Below, one piece after another: positions 1 to 8,877 of a DNA stretch of 39,924 nucleotides. The position numbers were made by a program, and so were the translations under genes. This stretch comes from Bacillus sp. (in: firmicutes) (GTDB lineage: Bacteria; Bacillota; Clostridia; Lachnospirales; Lachnospiraceae): contig JAMPCN010000015.1 in assembly GCA_023666125.1 (NCBI GenBank), forward strand, positions 1 to 39,924. The letters are read 5' to 3'. How positions within the stretch are numbered: position 1 is the first letter of the stretch; each line of letters opens with the position of its first letter. The notes beneath the pieces were generated by a model. That model saw only the letters and a program-made list of their open reading frames with translations, was not told the origin of the DNA and did not search any database.

Positions 1-17
1 TAAAGATAATAAAAAGG

Positions 18-53
18 ATGCCGCCTTACGAATGAAACTTCGTGAAGCGGCAT
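18..53 (-). terminator. Rho-independent terminator after the DUF2225 gene
   Basis: An inverted repeat with 15-base arms (18-32 and 39-53) and a 6-base loop contains one mismatch and one G-U pair. Read on the minus strand, the hairpin is followed by CC and a U-rich stretch. On the plus strand the hairpin is followed by seven T, so it may also stop transcription arriving from before the window. It lies 29 bases beyond the stop of the DUF2225 gene. Confidence 0.85.
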
Positions 54-82
54 ATTTTTTTGCATTTCTTTTATTTTTTACC

Positions 83-949
83 TTATTTCTTTGCTGCATT
101 CTTTTCCTTGATTTTCTTTACCAGCATTTCCTTTATCATTCTTGCCTTGTCTTTCATACGCGGATTGGCGGAAGGATTCGTCAAAATACCGGAAACCAGT
201 CTTGTCGCCACATCATACTGCTCAAAGCGCATGGAAAGCACCGCAATCAGATAATCAACAGTCGGTTCATCCATACCGCACATCGGAAAACTCTCTGTCT
301 GTCTCGCGGATAAAAATCCTTCCAGTGCATTATGCAGAAACTCATTTTCTTCTTCGTCCAGTTTCTTCTTCTCCTCCGCATAATCCGGCGCGGAAGTATC
401 CATATGCTCTCCTTTGCCACGCAGAAGCCATGCTGTTTTCAAACAGATATACGCTTTTTCACTCGGTTTTGCCTGTTTTACAATCGCATTCGCCAAAGTC
501 AGTTGATACCGTTCCAGCGCATCATCATAAGTGAAAATTTCTTTTACTTCTGTCTGCGGCTTAAAGGCTGAGGAAATCGATTCCTTAATATGTTTTGCCT
601 GCGGAGAAGTCACAAACTTAAAAAATCTGCTTAAGGCTGCATATCCACAATGAGGACACATGATGATATCGTATTTTATCAAATCAACCTGGTCATACTT
701 AGGACGCAAATCCAAGTCCGTTCCGGATAATTTTACCTTACCGACTTTTACTGTCTTCGTCTTAAATTCCTTATCGCAAATCGGACATGTTGTCGCCTTA
801 TCGAACAGATAATCCTGTTCCTGCATCACCGGTGCGGCGGCCGCCGGACTTTTATCGTCTCCCTCCGCCTTCTTCGGCTCATCATATAGGTTCATGTTCT
901 TCAGATTGCCCAGTCCAAACTGTTCCAATCCTGACAATAAATCTGCCAT
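83..949 (-). CDS. DUF2225 zinc-ribbon protein
   Basis: A 288-residue soluble protein of the DUF2225 family, whose function is not established. Two Cys pairs, CPIC (C55, C58) and CPHC (C98, C101), are spaced like a zinc ribbon. The following alpha-helical region (about 120-285) contains helix-turn-helix pairs resembling TPR repeats, with the stretch around residues 225-265 typical of the family. The first 50 residues are low in complexity (Ala/Lys/Glu/Asp). A GGGAGGAAG site lies just before the ATG. It follows glnS by 60 bases with no clear terminator between, so co-transcription with glnS is plausible. There is no signal peptide or membrane segment. The family call is confident; the role is unknown. 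Confidence 0.85.
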   Translation of the reverse strand: MADLLSGLEQFGLGNLKNMNLYDEPKKAEGDDKSPAAAAPVMQEQDYLFDKATTCPICDKEFKTKTVKVGKVKLSGTDLDLRPKYDQVDLIKYDIIMCPHCGYAALSRFFKFVTSPQAKHIKESISSAFKPQTEVKEIFTYDDALERYQLTLANAIVKQAKPSEKAYICLKTAWLLRGKGEHMDTSAPDYAEEKKKLDEEENEFLHNALEGFLSARQTESFPMCGMDEPTVDYLIAVLSMRFEQYDVATRLVSGILTNPSANPRMKDKARMIKEMLVKKIKEKNAAKK

Positions 950-1009
950 TTGTATCTTCCTCCCAATCCTTTTCTTTATATTTTCTCTTTTTTATATTTT
1001 ATTGGCGCT

Positions 1010-2695
1010 TTACTTTTCTTCCTTAGGTAAAACAAAAGAACTTTTAAGCGATACAATCCGGTTAAACACAAGGGCGTCCGGTTTGGAATCCTTGCAGTCC
1101 ACACAGAAAAATCCCTGCCTTACAAACTGAAAACTGTCATACGCTTTAGCGTCCGCAACAGACGGCTCTATCCGACATTCTTCCATGACTGTTAAAGAGT
1201 TCGGGTTCAAATTCAGGCTTCCGTCCTCATTGTATACCCCTTTTTCTTCATCGATGATATTCTCATACAGCCTGACTTCCGCTTTCACCGACGAGGACGC
1301 AGGCACCCAATGAATCGTACCCTTTACCTTACGGCCATCCGGGCTGTTGCCACCTTTAGAATCGGGGTCGTATGTGCAGTGAACAATCGTGACTCTGCCG
1401 TTTTCGTCCTTTTCATATCCTGTACAGGTGACAAAATACGCATGCATCAGCCGCACTTCATTCCCCGGAAACAGCCTGAAATACTTCTTCGGCGGTTCCT
1501 CCATAAAATCTTCCCGGTCAATATACAGCTCCCTTTCAAAAGGAACCTCTCTTATGCCAAGGCTTTCATTTTCCAGATTATTCGCTACGGTCAATTTTTC
1601 CGTCTGTCCTTCCGGATAGTTGTCAATGACAAGCTTAATCGGGTCTAACGCTGCCATAATACGCGGCTTTTTCATCTTCAAATCTTCTCTGATACAGTAT
1701 TCCAACATGGAATACTCTGCGGAGGAATTGGCTTTCGATACACCGCACAAGTCAACAAAACGCTGAATGGACTCCGGGGTAAAGCCTCTTCTTCGCAGCG
1801 CCGCTATCGATACCAGACGCGGGTCGTCCCAACCGTCTACGATACCGTCCTCTACAAGCTTTTTAATATATCTTTTTCCAGTGACTACATTAGTCAAATA
1901 CATCTTGGCAAACTCTATCTGTTTCGGCGGATGCGGATATTCCAGTTCCTCCACCACCCAGTTATAGAGCGGTCTGTGATCCTCAAACTCCAATGTACAA
2001 ATAGAATGCGTAACGCCCTCTATCGCATCCTCTATCGGATGCGCAAAGTCATACATGGGATAGATACACCACTTATCGCCCGTATTATGATGGGATAAAT
2101 GCGCCACACGATATAATATCGGATCCCGCATATTAATGTTCGGAGACGCCATATCAATTTTAGCGCGCAGCGTTTTTTCACCGTCCGCATACTTGCCGTT
2201 TTTCATCTCTTCAAATAATGTAAGATTCTCTTCCACGCTTCTATTCCGGTTCGGGTCATCTTTGCCCGGTTCAGTCAACGTGCCTCTATATTCACGCATC
2301 TGCTCCGCCGTCAGTTCCGATACATAGGCTTTGCCTTTCCGAATCAGCTTGACCGCGCACTCATACATTTCATCAAAATAGTTGGAAGCAAAAAACAATC
2401 TATCTTCGTAATCAGCTCCAAGCCATTCCACATCCGCTTTGATAGACTCCACAAATTCATTTTTTTCTTTCGTCGGATTCGTATCGTCAAAGCGCATATT
2501 AAACTTTCCGCCATATTCTTTGGCAAGACCGTAATTTAATAAAATACTCTTCGCATGTCCTATATGCAGATAACCGTTAGGTTCCGGAGGAAACCTTGTG
2601 TGTACCGTATCGTATACACCCTCTGCCAAGTCCTTTTCAATAATCTGCTCTATAAAATTTTTGGAAACGACTGCTTTCTCTTCTCCGGCTGCCAC
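1010..2695 (-). CDS. glnS: Glutaminyl-tRNA synthetase
   Basis: Class I aminoacyl-tRNA synthetase that charges tRNA-Gln with glutamine. At 561 residues it is close to E. coli GlnRS (about 554). The HIGH signature is intact (H44-I-G-H47) after the FPPEPNGYL stretch. The usual MSKRK-type second signature reads TGKRY (272-276), although the downstream block DGWDDPRL and the [10 protein letters not shown] segment are conserved. The C-terminal half is the beta-barrel anticodon-binding region. The start is GTG, chosen because an AAAGGAGGAGT site lies 5 bases upstream. There is no T-box leader in the roughly 100 bases upstream. GlnRS is found in only some Firmicutes; most make Gln-tRNA by GatCAB amidation. 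Confidence 0.97.
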   Translation of the reverse strand: MAAGEEKAVVSKNFIEQIIEKDLAEGVYDTVHTRFPPEPNGYLHIGHAKSILLNYGLAKEYGGKFNMRFDDTNPTKEKNEFVESIKADVEWLGADYEDRLFFASNYFDEMYECAVKLIRKGKAYVSELTAEQMREYRGTLTEPGKDDPNRNRSVEENLTLFEEMKNGKYADGEKTLRAKIDMASPNINMRDPILYRVAHLSHHNTGDKWCIYPMYDFAHPIEDAIEGVTHSICTLEFEDHRPLYNWVVEELEYPHPPKQIEFAKMYLTNVVTGKRYIKKLVEDGIVDGWDDPRLVSIAALRRRGFTPESIQRFVDLCGVSKANSSAEYSMLEYCIREDLKMKKPRIMAALDPIKLVIDNYPEGQTEKLTVANNLENESLGIREVPFERELYIDREDFMEEPPKKYFRLFPGNEVRLMHAYFVTCTGYEKDENGRVTIVHCTYDPDSKGGNSPDGRKVKGTIHWVPASSSVKAEVRLYENIIDEEKGVYNEDGSLNLNPNSLTVMEECRIEPSVADAKAYDSFQFVRQGFFCVDCKDSKPDALVFNRIVSLKSSFVLPKEEK

Positions 2696-2802
2696 TGTCT
2701 ACTCCTCCTTTAGCACACGTTCACTACTATGTTACCATAGGCGGCTTAAAATATAAAGCAAAAATTTTAAGTATTTGGGAAAGTTTTCTTCAAAAAGAGC
2801 CG

Positions 2803-4341
2803 TCAATGCGCATATCTGCCGCTAAATTCCATCACAAGCCCGGTCAGGCAGGTATCCTCATACTCGCTCCCCGGATATACTTCCATAATCTCATAACGTA
2901 CTTCCAGCATACCGCCGTTTAACACTTTGATATCATCCTCCGGCAGCGTAAAATACTGCGGGAAAATCGTATCCTCCAGCTCCAGACAAGCGTAAGGTTT
3001 ATCTTCCACATACATCATAAGTTTTTTCACGCGTCCGTTTTTTTCCCATACTGATTCGTCTCTGGCATATCCGTTGACAATGCAGATTTCCGTATAGCGC
3101 AAAAAACCGTCCGATCTGGGTGCCACATCTTTCCACTGGCAAAGGGCGTCCCACTCGTTATCGGTTCCGCAAACGCATCTTTGTCGGTAAAGCAGGCTTT
3201 CCCCGACGCCGTTTCCATCTACGCCCTCCGCCCATGCCGTGCCGCGTTCCTGTTTTGTCACGTTATCAGCGCTGTATCTGCCCGTTCCCGAAGCAAGTTC
3301 GGAAGAAGCCGTCACTTCCTGCTCAAAATCCCAAACGCCGCACCAGCTTGAACACCCCGACCACTGCCAATCGGAATAACCAAAGTTAGGCGCATTCTCG
3401 TCATATTCCCAACTGCACCATAGTTCTTCATCCCAGTTTTCAAATATATCCCCGTAATCCCCGTAAAAGAAATTGTCCACTCTGGGCTGTAATACAAGCG
3501 GTTCTTCGTGAAAATTGACGACAGGCTCTTGCGATAAAAAGATTTCCTTAGAAGCAAAACCGTTTGTTTCGGCATATGCCGCCACACGATTTTCTTGATC
3601 CCGCCCGTTTTCGCCATAACAAAGCAGAAAGTCATCCGCGCAGTCTGCAAAAACATCCTCTTTTATCACTGTACTGTTATCCACGATTAACGCCGTCCAA
3701 AGCGTAGGGTTGCCCGCAAAAACCCGCTCGTCTATAAACTCCACCGACTCCGGAATGGCAACATACTCCAGCCTGCATTTTTCAAACGCCCCGTTTCCTA
3801 TTGCCAGCAGACCTTCGGGCAAATCCACCTCCGAAAGTCCCGTATTCTTAAATGCGCCGGGGTCAATGAAAGCTATGGAATCCGGAAACTGAACTCTTTC
3901 TATTGTCATATCGGCAAACGCATTTTCCCCGATTGCCCTTACCGGGAGTCCTCTAATATTATCTGGAATACACAGAATATTTGAGCCAAAACTGCTTGTG
4001 TATTTACGCATATATTTCCAAAAATCAGCTTGACGCCCATGTCTATATTTGTCCGCAATGCCTGTAATAACCATATACGGATATTGATATTCTTCATATT
4101 TCTTCTCAAAGGAAAACAATGCTGTCAGCAATGGAGCGTTATTGATGTCTTGAATGCTAAACGCATCCTGTGCCGTCTCCGCATCCGCCTCCTGCACGGT
4201 TTCAGTTTCCGTTTCGGTTTCTGCCTCTGCCGCTACATGGCTTTCTGCCTCCGGCGCGCTTTCCGCGCCGCATCCGGTACAGCCGATACCCACGGCGATG
4301 ACTATCGCGGTCAATATCTTGTTCCATCCGCCTATCGACAT
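2803..4341 (-). CDS. Leucine-rich-repeat (BspA-like) lipoprotein, secreted
   Basis: Probable surface lipoprotein. After a basic start come a hydrophobic segment (ILTAIVIAVGIG) and Cys residues in the order C-T-G-C-G, a loose lipobox. A Glu/Thr-rich linker of repeated ET follows, then LRR_5/BspA-type repeats over roughly residues 150-250 with the phrases AIGENAF, FIDPGAF, AIGNGAF and FIDERVF. The C-terminal half is rich in Trp, Tyr and acidic residues and I do not recognise it. A longer frame opens with ATG at 4371, but its Shine-Dalgarno GGAG (4372-4375) touches that ATG with no spacer. Start is therefore placed at ATG 4341, 512 residues; GTG at 4362, 9 bases from GGAG, is an equally good alternative. 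Ligand and role are unknown. Confidence 0.75.
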   Translation of the reverse strand: MSIGGWNKILTAIVIAVGIGCTGCGAESAPEAESHVAAEAETETETETVQEADAETAQDAFSIQDINNAPLLTALFSFEKKYEEYQYPYMVITGIADKYRHGRQADFWKYMRKYTSSFGSNILCIPDNIRGLPVRAIGENAFADMTIERVQFPDSIAFIDPGAFKNTGLSEVDLPEGLLAIGNGAFEKCRLEYVAIPESVEFIDERVFAGNPTLWTALIVDNSTVIKEDVFADCADDFLLCYGENGRDQENRVAAYAETNGFASKEIFLSQEPVVNFHEEPLVLQPRVDNFFYGDYGDIFENWDEELWCSWEYDENAPNFGYSDWQWSGCSSWCGVWDFEQEVTASSELASGTGRYSADNVTKQERGTAWAEGVDGNGVGESLLYRQRCVCGTDNEWDALCQWKDVAPRSDGFLRYTEICIVNGYARDESVWEKNGRVKKLMMYVEDKPYACLELEDTIFPQYFTLPEDDIKVLNGGMLEVRYEIMEVYPGSEYEDTCLTGLVMEFSGRYAH

Positions 4342-4406
4342 TTTCCTGCCTTTCCCCGTCACCTTGCCCATCTCCTTTTTCGTTATATCGTTCCTAATAT
4401 ATGATT

Positions 4407-4435
4407 ATAATCCTATAAAATCGGGGAAAAGTCAA
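4407..4435 (-). promoter_or_regulatory. Sigma-A-type promoter of the LRR lipoprotein gene
   Basis: On the minus strand TTGACT (4430-4435) is followed after 17 bases by GATTAT (4407-4412). The better -10 hexamer TATAAT (4404-4409) overlaps it but would need a 20-base spacer. The site lies about 30 bases upstream of the Shine-Dalgarno. Confidence 0.45.
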
Positions 4436-4473
4436 GGTGGGTAGGGGAAAGCCAGCTAATAGAGAGGATTTTC

Positions 4474-4502
4474 TTGACATCGGTTTAATTTTTGGCTAAA
4501 CT
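4474..4502 (+). promoter_or_regulatory. Sigma-A-type promoter of the AAA ATPase gene
   Basis: A perfect TTGACA (4474-4479) is separated by 17 bases from TAAACT (4497-4502). The -10 lies inside the left arm and loop of the palindrome at 4489-4529, so a protein bound there would block RNA polymerase. Confidence 0.6.
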
Positions 4503-4529
4503 AAAATCATAATTTATTTTAGCCAAAAA
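4489..4529. promoter_or_regulatory. Perfect 12-base inverted repeat, operator-like
   Basis: Arms TTTTTGGCTAAA (4489-4500) and TTTAGCCAAAAA (4518-4529) are exact reverse complements around a 17-base AT-rich centre. The left arm ends over the -10 box and the right arm lies in the expected 5' leader. A repressor operator or an mRNA hairpin is possible. No T-run follows, so it is unlikely to be an intrinsic terminator. Confidence 0.55.
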
Positions 4530-4572
4530 CGATATTATTAACATGATTCTTCTATATAAGGAGGCAGTCGCA

Positions 4573-5826
4573 ATGTACATTAAACGGGCAATCGAAGAAA
4601 CCATTCTCAACCTGTCTAAAATGTTTCCCGTAATATTAGTCACGGGTCCCAGACAGGTCGGAAAAACAACCCTGCTGCAAAAAATAGCCAAAAAAGAGCG
4701 CAAATACGTTACACTCGACGACCCGGACGTACGTTACCTTGCCAAGCATGACCCCGCTTTATTCATGCAGCGTTATACGCCTCCGGTGCTGATTGATGAA
4801 ATACAGTATGCTACTGAACTGCTGCCTTATCTGAAAATATATGCGGACACATCAAAACGAAAAGGCGACATCTGGATTACCGGTTCGCAAGTTTTTAAAT
4901 TGATGCAGAACGTCAGCGAAAGCCTTGCCGGACGTGTCGGCATCGTTAATCTGCTTGGTCTTTCTAACGCAGAAATTTACGGTTATCCAAACGAACCTTT
5001 TTCTACCGAACCGGAACGCCTGATGAAGCGCATGGAAACCACGAACCCGAAAAATCTGAATGAAATTTATGCCAGAATATTCAAAGGTTCCATGCCCGCA
5101 TTATACGCCGATAATAATATTGATTGGGAAATTTACTACCGTTCTTACATCGATACTTATTTGCAGCGGGATATCCGCGACCTTGCGCAAGTTGCCGACG
5201 AAATGGACTTCTATCATTTTATGACTGTAGCCGCCGCCCATACCGCAAAACCCATTGTATATGAAGAATTGGCATCCGCCGTCGGCATTTCGGCTCCTAC
5301 CGCCAAAAAGTGGCTTTCTATCCTGGTATCTTCCCAGATTATTGCCTTGATACAGCCATACTATAACAACGCTTTAAAGCGGGTTGTGAAAATGCCGTTA
5401 ATGCACTTTTTAGATACCGGTCTTGCCGCTTATCTGCTCAAATGGGGAAATCCCGAAACATTGGAAAAAGGCGCTATGTCGGGAGCCTTTTTTGAAAGCT
5501 ATGCCTTTTCGGAAATATACAAAAGCTATCTTAACGTCGGAAAAGAACCTCCGCTTTTTTATTACCGCGACAAAGACCAGAAAGAGATTGATTTGCTCAT
5601 TTACCAAAATGGCACACTCTTTCCTATAGAAATGAAAAAAGCCGCTTCTCCGGGCAAAAGCGCAGTCAAAAACTTTAAAGTATTGAATGCTGTACAAAAT
5701 CCGGAAAAGTTCGGCAATGTCAATGAATTAAAAACGGACATTGGCTATGGAAGCGTTATCTGCATGGCACAGGACTTACTGCCGCTTGATGAAAAAAACT
5801 GGTATGTGCCGGTCTGGATGATTTAA
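4573..5826 (+). CDS. AAA-family ATPase with DUF4143 domain
   Basis: A 417-residue member of the AAA_14/DUF4143 group of P-loop ATPases common in anaerobes; the cellular role is not established. Residues 1-150 hold the ATPase: Walker A GPRQVGKTT (25-33), Walker B LIDE (73-76) and a sensor ITGSQ (102-106). A helical, winged-helix-like middle (about 185-290) precedes a C-terminal nuclease-like fold with D340 in KEIDLL and E353-M-K355, resembling a PD-(D/E)XK core. The start is set at ATG 4573 because AAGGAGG lies 8 bases upstream; an in-frame ATG at 4543 has no ribosome site. Its stop shares the bases TTA with that of the convergent MATE gene. It has its own promoter with a palindrome. Confidence 0.88.
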   Translation: MYIKRAIEETILNLSKMFPVILVTGPRQVGKTTLLQKIAKKERKYVTLDDPDVRYLAKHDPALFMQRYTPPVLIDEIQYATELLPYLKIYADTSKRKGDIWITGSQVFKLMQNVSESLAGRVGIVNLLGLSNAEIYGYPNEPFSTEPERLMKRMETTNPKNLNEIYARIFKGSMPALYADNNIDWEIYYRSYIDTYLQRDIRDLAQVADEMDFYHFMTVAAAHTAKPIVYEELASAVGISAPTAKKWLSILVSSQIIALIQPYYNNALKRVVKMPLMHFLDTGLAAYLLKWGNPETLEKGAMSGAFFESYAFSEIYKSYLNVGKEPPLFYYRDKDQKEIDLLIYQNGTLFPIEMKKAASPGKSAVKNFKVLNAVQNPEKFGNVNELKTDIGYGSVICMAQDLLPLDEKNWYVPVWMI

Positions 5827-7208
5827 CCTACTTTCGTCTCAAACCCGTGTACCCAATCAGAGCGCAGATAATACACCAGATAAATCACCGAACTGATGCT
5901 CCATGTCAGCGGATATGCCCAGTATATGTATCTGATTTCTCCGGTAAAGTGCATGACAAGCCCGATATAAGCAATACGCAGCACACACCAGACAGAGAGC
6001 ATAATCGTCATCGGCACAAAAGCCTTTCCCGCGCCGCGGCAGACTGCCGCAATAGAATGGGAAAAAGCAAGCAAAAAATAAAACAGCGTCACCGTCCGCG
6101 CCTGCTGTACGCCATAGGCAAGCACACCGGGCGTCTGGTCGAACAGCCCCACAAGCTGCGGGGCAAACGTATAGTGCAATACTCCGATAATTTCCGCCGA
6201 AATCACCGCCGCAAGGATGCAGAAACGCGCTCCTTTTTTGGCGCGGTCATACTGCTTCGCCCCCAGATTCTGGCTGATAAAAGTGGTGCTTGCCATATTG
6301 AAACTTGTAATCGGCAAAAACGCAAACCCCTCGATTTTGGCGTGCGTTCCATAGCCCGCCATCGCGAACTTTCCAAACGAATTAATCTGCGACTGTACAA
6401 TGACATTCGCAAAACCGATAACAGAGTTCTGAATGCCGGAAGGCAGTCCGTAGCGAACAATTTCCAGCACGGAATCTTTATGAAATCGGATTTTCGATAT
6501 TTCCACCGTAAAAAGATTCCCCTTATGCAAAAGATGAATCATACACAGCACGACGCTTGCCGCCTGCGAAATAACCGTCGCCATTGCCGCCGACCATACG
6601 CCGAAATGGAATCCCGCAATAAACACCAAATCCAGAATAATATTTAAAACAGAAGAAAAAATCAAATAGTAGAGCGGGCGTTTACTGTCTCCCAGCGCGT
6701 TCATGATGCTGCGGCAGATATTGTACATAACCATCGCAAGCGCGCCCATGAAATAATAGCGGAAATACTCCACCGCCTCCGGCATGACTTCCGGGTCAGT
6801 CTGCATCCACACAAGGAAAGTCGGCGTAAAAGCGACTCCTATCACCGTCAAAATCACTCCGCTTGCAATTCCAAGCGCCATCATCGTATGTACCGCTTTC
6901 GACACCTGTTCTTTATCCCCCGCGCCGAAATAGCGGGAAATCACAACGCCGCCACCCATTGCCGTTCCCATAAAAAAGCTTATTAAAAGAAAAATCAGCG
7001 TTCCCGACGACGTCACCGCCGCCAGCGCGTTCGTTCCCAAATGCCTGCCAACGATAAAGGCGTCCGCCGTATTATATAACTGCTGAAAAACCTGGCTTAA
7101 AAAAATCGGCAGCGCAAACCCCATCATCAAGGAATAGATATTGCCCTCCGTCATATCCTTTACATGGGCTTTTTGTTTTGTACCGCTATCCGCCTGTATA
7201 GACTGCAT
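5823..7208 (-). CDS. MATE-family multidrug/cation antiporter
   Basis: A 461-residue integral membrane exporter of the MATE family (DinF/NorM type), of the usual length for 12 transmembrane helices. It begins with a short polar N-terminus, then the characteristic GNIYSLMMGFALP segment, followed by regular hydrophobic helices. The helix-1 to helix-2 region reads YNTADAFIVGRHLG, typical of the family. It would couple export of drugs or metabolites to Na+ or H+ entry. The substrate cannot be told from the sequence. AGGAG lies 11 bases before the ATG. The gene is convergent with the AAA ATPase and their stop codons overlap (5823-5826). I see no regulator beside it. Confidence 0.95.
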   Translation of the reverse strand: MQSIQADSGTKQKAHVKDMTEGNIYSLMMGFALPIFLSQVFQQLYNTADAFIVGRHLGTNALAAVTSSGTLIFLLISFFMGTAMGGGVVISRYFGAGDKEQVSKAVHTMMALGIASGVILTVIGVAFTPTFLVWMQTDPEVMPEAVEYFRYYFMGALAMVMYNICRSIMNALGDSKRPLYYLIFSSVLNIILDLVFIAGFHFGVWSAAMATVISQAASVVLCMIHLLHKGNLFTVEISKIRFHKDSVLEIVRYGLPSGIQNSVIGFANVIVQSQINSFGKFAMAGYGTHAKIEGFAFLPITSFNMASTTFISQNLGAKQYDRAKKGARFCILAAVISAEIIGVLHYTFAPQLVGLFDQTPGVLAYGVQQARTVTLFYFLLAFSHSIAAVCRGAGKAFVPMTIMLSVWCVLRIAYIGLVMHFTGEIRYIYWAYPLTWSISSVIYLVYYLRSDWVHGFETKVG

Positions 7209-7308
7209 GATTCACTCATCTCCTACTTATTATTTTGCGAAAAATATGGCGAATCCCAACAATGATATGCTAACAAAGAAAAACTCTCACGAAATTCATA
7301 AACTGATT

Positions 7309-7641
7309 TTACGTTCTGAAAATTCTTAAAATCTTTTCCCTGCTGTCTACCAGCATATGAAAAACTCTTAATATGTATACAGTCTGCTTCCTCTCATCAA
7401 TCAGAAAGTAAATCTTATAGTTTTTATAATATGTCTTTCTGATGCCATATACTGCCAATTCTTCATCCTCATCTAATTCATGGCTTTGCGGAAACAGACT
7501 CAGGCTATTAATTACTTTCTTAAATCCTCTTACCATATTAACCGCAGTTTCCGGAGCCTTTAATTCAAAGGCAATGTAATCCATCTGTTCTATAATGTCC
7601 TTCTCTGCCAGCGGCAAGGTAATCACCTTATACTCTGTCAT
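7309..7641 (-). CDS. ParE/RelE-superfamily toxin
   Basis: A 110-residue toxin of the RelE/ParE fold. Visible signs are the N-terminal strand YKVITLPLAEKDI, a helical pair with a conserved FPQSHEL turn, the GIRKTYYKNYKIYFLID strands and a C-terminal VYILRVFH strand. This pattern fits ParE (gyrase-directed) better than ribosome-dependent RelE, but the target is not certain. The start is ATG 7641, preceded by AAAGG with 7-base spacing; a longer frame upstream runs through the antitoxin gene. It overlaps the antitoxin by 14 bases, the usual coupled toxin-antitoxin arrangement. Confidence 0.85.
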   Translation of the reverse strand: MTEYKVITLPLAEKDIIEQMDYIAFELKAPETAVNMVRGFKKVINSLSLFPQSHELDEDEELAVYGIRKTYYKNYKIYFLIDERKQTVYILRVFHMLVDSREKILRIFRT

Positions 7642-7798
7642 TAGAATACCTTTTCTCCAATTCTTCAAAAAATTCGTTGCAATCTCTGCCTTTTCCCGCT
7701 GCAATCTCATGGTAACTTTCCATTACCATTTCCCGTACCTGTTTCTGGTTTTCATCTATTTCTTTCCGATAATCCAATACCTGTTGTGCCAGACTCAT
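7628..7798 (-). CDS. Antitoxin of the ParE/RelE pair
   Basis: A small, charged, mostly helical protein of 56 residues starting MSLAQQVLDYRKEID. It precedes and overlaps the toxin gene, which marks it as the antitoxin. I do not recognise a specific DNA-binding family; the N-terminal 25 residues could dimerise and bind DNA, and the C-terminal NEFFEELEKRY stretch could wrap the toxin. The start is ATG 7798, directly after a GAGGTGAG ribosome site; a longer frame to 7840 would run through the promoter. A palindrome on the -10 box suggests autorepression. Confidence 0.8.
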   Translation of the reverse strand: MSLAQQVLDYRKEIDENQKQVREMVMESYHEIAAGKGRDCNEFFEELEKRYSNDRV

Positions 7799-7820
7799 AC
7801 AACTCACCTCTTTTTCTAAA

Positions 7821-7858
7821 TATACTTTTAGTATACTCAAAAACTGTTGTTAATACAA
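7821..7858 (-). promoter_or_regulatory. Toxin-antitoxin promoter with palindromic operator
   Basis: On the minus strand TTGTAT (7853-7858) and TATACT (7830-7835) are 17 bases apart. The -10 is one half of a perfect 15-base palindrome, TATACT-ttt-AGTATA in plus-strand reading (7821-7835). This is the usual layout for repression by the antitoxin or toxin-antitoxin complex. Confidence 0.7.
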
Positions 7859-7972
7859 GAATTGAACTCATAAAATTTTGTTTTATAATGATATTTGTTT
7901 GTATGGACTGTACTTCACACGCTGTTAAAAATGAATTATAATTACCATAGCAATCTTGATTGGAGAATCATT

Positions 7973-8839
7973 ATGAATATCATAGATACTTATCCCGCCA
8001 TATTAACAGCATATAGCGGAACTGCTTTTTCCTTTGAAAATTTTTCTTTTGAAAAATGGAAAAGCTATATTGATTCCGTACTTCCCGATGCGTTCCAAAT
8101 GCTTGTTTCGGACGCCCGGAAATGTTTGGAAACTGACAAAGTATGCTGGGAGACAGATTATTTACCTGTGCTGAATCAGGTTGCGTACGATAAGGAACTA
8201 CGCGAAACTGCACACGCTTCTTTTTGTAAAGCAACGGAAAGTTTAGAACATACAATATATGTTCAGTTTGGTAAAAAACTCGATGTTGATATCATATTTT
8301 ATCTTGGACTTTGTAATGGGGCAGGCTGGGTGACAGAATATCATGGACATAACGCTATACTGCTTGGTATCGAAAAAATTATGGAGCTAAATTGGTGTAG
8401 TCTTGACGATATGTATGGACTGATTTATCATGAACTCGGACACGTTTATCAGGAACAATATGGCATTCTTAAACGAACTTTCGATAATAATGCAGATTCT
8501 TTTCTTTGGCAGTTGTTTACGGAAGGCGTCGCGATGTATTTTGAGCAAAGTCTGGTCGGAAACGCTGACTACTATCATCAGGATAAAAATGGCTGGAAAA
8601 TGTGGTGTGATGACCATTTAGAGCAAATCAAGGCAGATTTTAGCCGCGATATGAAAACGATGACATTTGCTAATCAACGGTATTTTGGCGATTGGGTTAT
8701 GTATAACGGACATTGTGACGTTGGGTATTATCTTGGCTGTCAGTTTGTCCGCTATATTCTTTCCATGTATGAATTGGATGAAATTATTTGCTTTGATATT
8801 GACAGGGTAAAAGAACTATTTCAGCAATTCGTTCAATGA
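7973..8839 (+). CDS. Putative zinc metalloprotease (HExxH, gluzincin-like)
   Basis: A 288-residue protein with the zinc-site motif YHELGH (H153, E154, H157) and, about 27 residues on, a second helix FTEGVAMYFE whose E184 is placed as the third, gluzincin-type zinc ligand. This resembles the peptidase MA/DUF2268-like group of predicted intracellular proteases. There is no signal peptide, so it is probably cytoplasmic. The start is ATG 7973, with GGAG 7 bases upstream; the frame is open further upstream without a good ribosome site. The last four bases overlap a possible upstream start (ATGA) of the following acetyltransferase, suggesting coupled translation. The substrate is unknown. Confidence 0.7.
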   Translation: MNIIDTYPAILTAYSGTAFSFENFSFEKWKSYIDSVLPDAFQMLVSDARKCLETDKVCWETDYLPVLNQVAYDKELRETAHASFCKATESLEHTIYVQFGKKLDVDIIFYLGLCNGAGWVTEYHGHNAILLGIEKIMELNWCSLDDMYGLIYHELGHVYQEQYGILKRTFDNNADSFLWQLFTEGVAMYFEQSLVGNADYYHQDKNGWKMWCDDHLEQIKADFSRDMKTMTFANQRYFGDWVMYNGHCDVGYYLGCQFVRYILSMYELDEIICFDIDRVKELFQQFVQ

Positions 8840-8877
8840 CCAGACACAATCTCAATGAAAAGGAGCGCAATTTACAA

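Noticed and set aside
2696-2802. T-box leader for glnS
   Set aside because: The upstream gap is only about 100 bases and shows no T-box sequence or antiterminator pair.
4150-4260. Glu-Thr repeat in the lipoprotein as a possible variable simple repeat
   Set aside because: Only a few ET units of mixed codons; it looks like an ordinary linker after a lipoprotein anchor.
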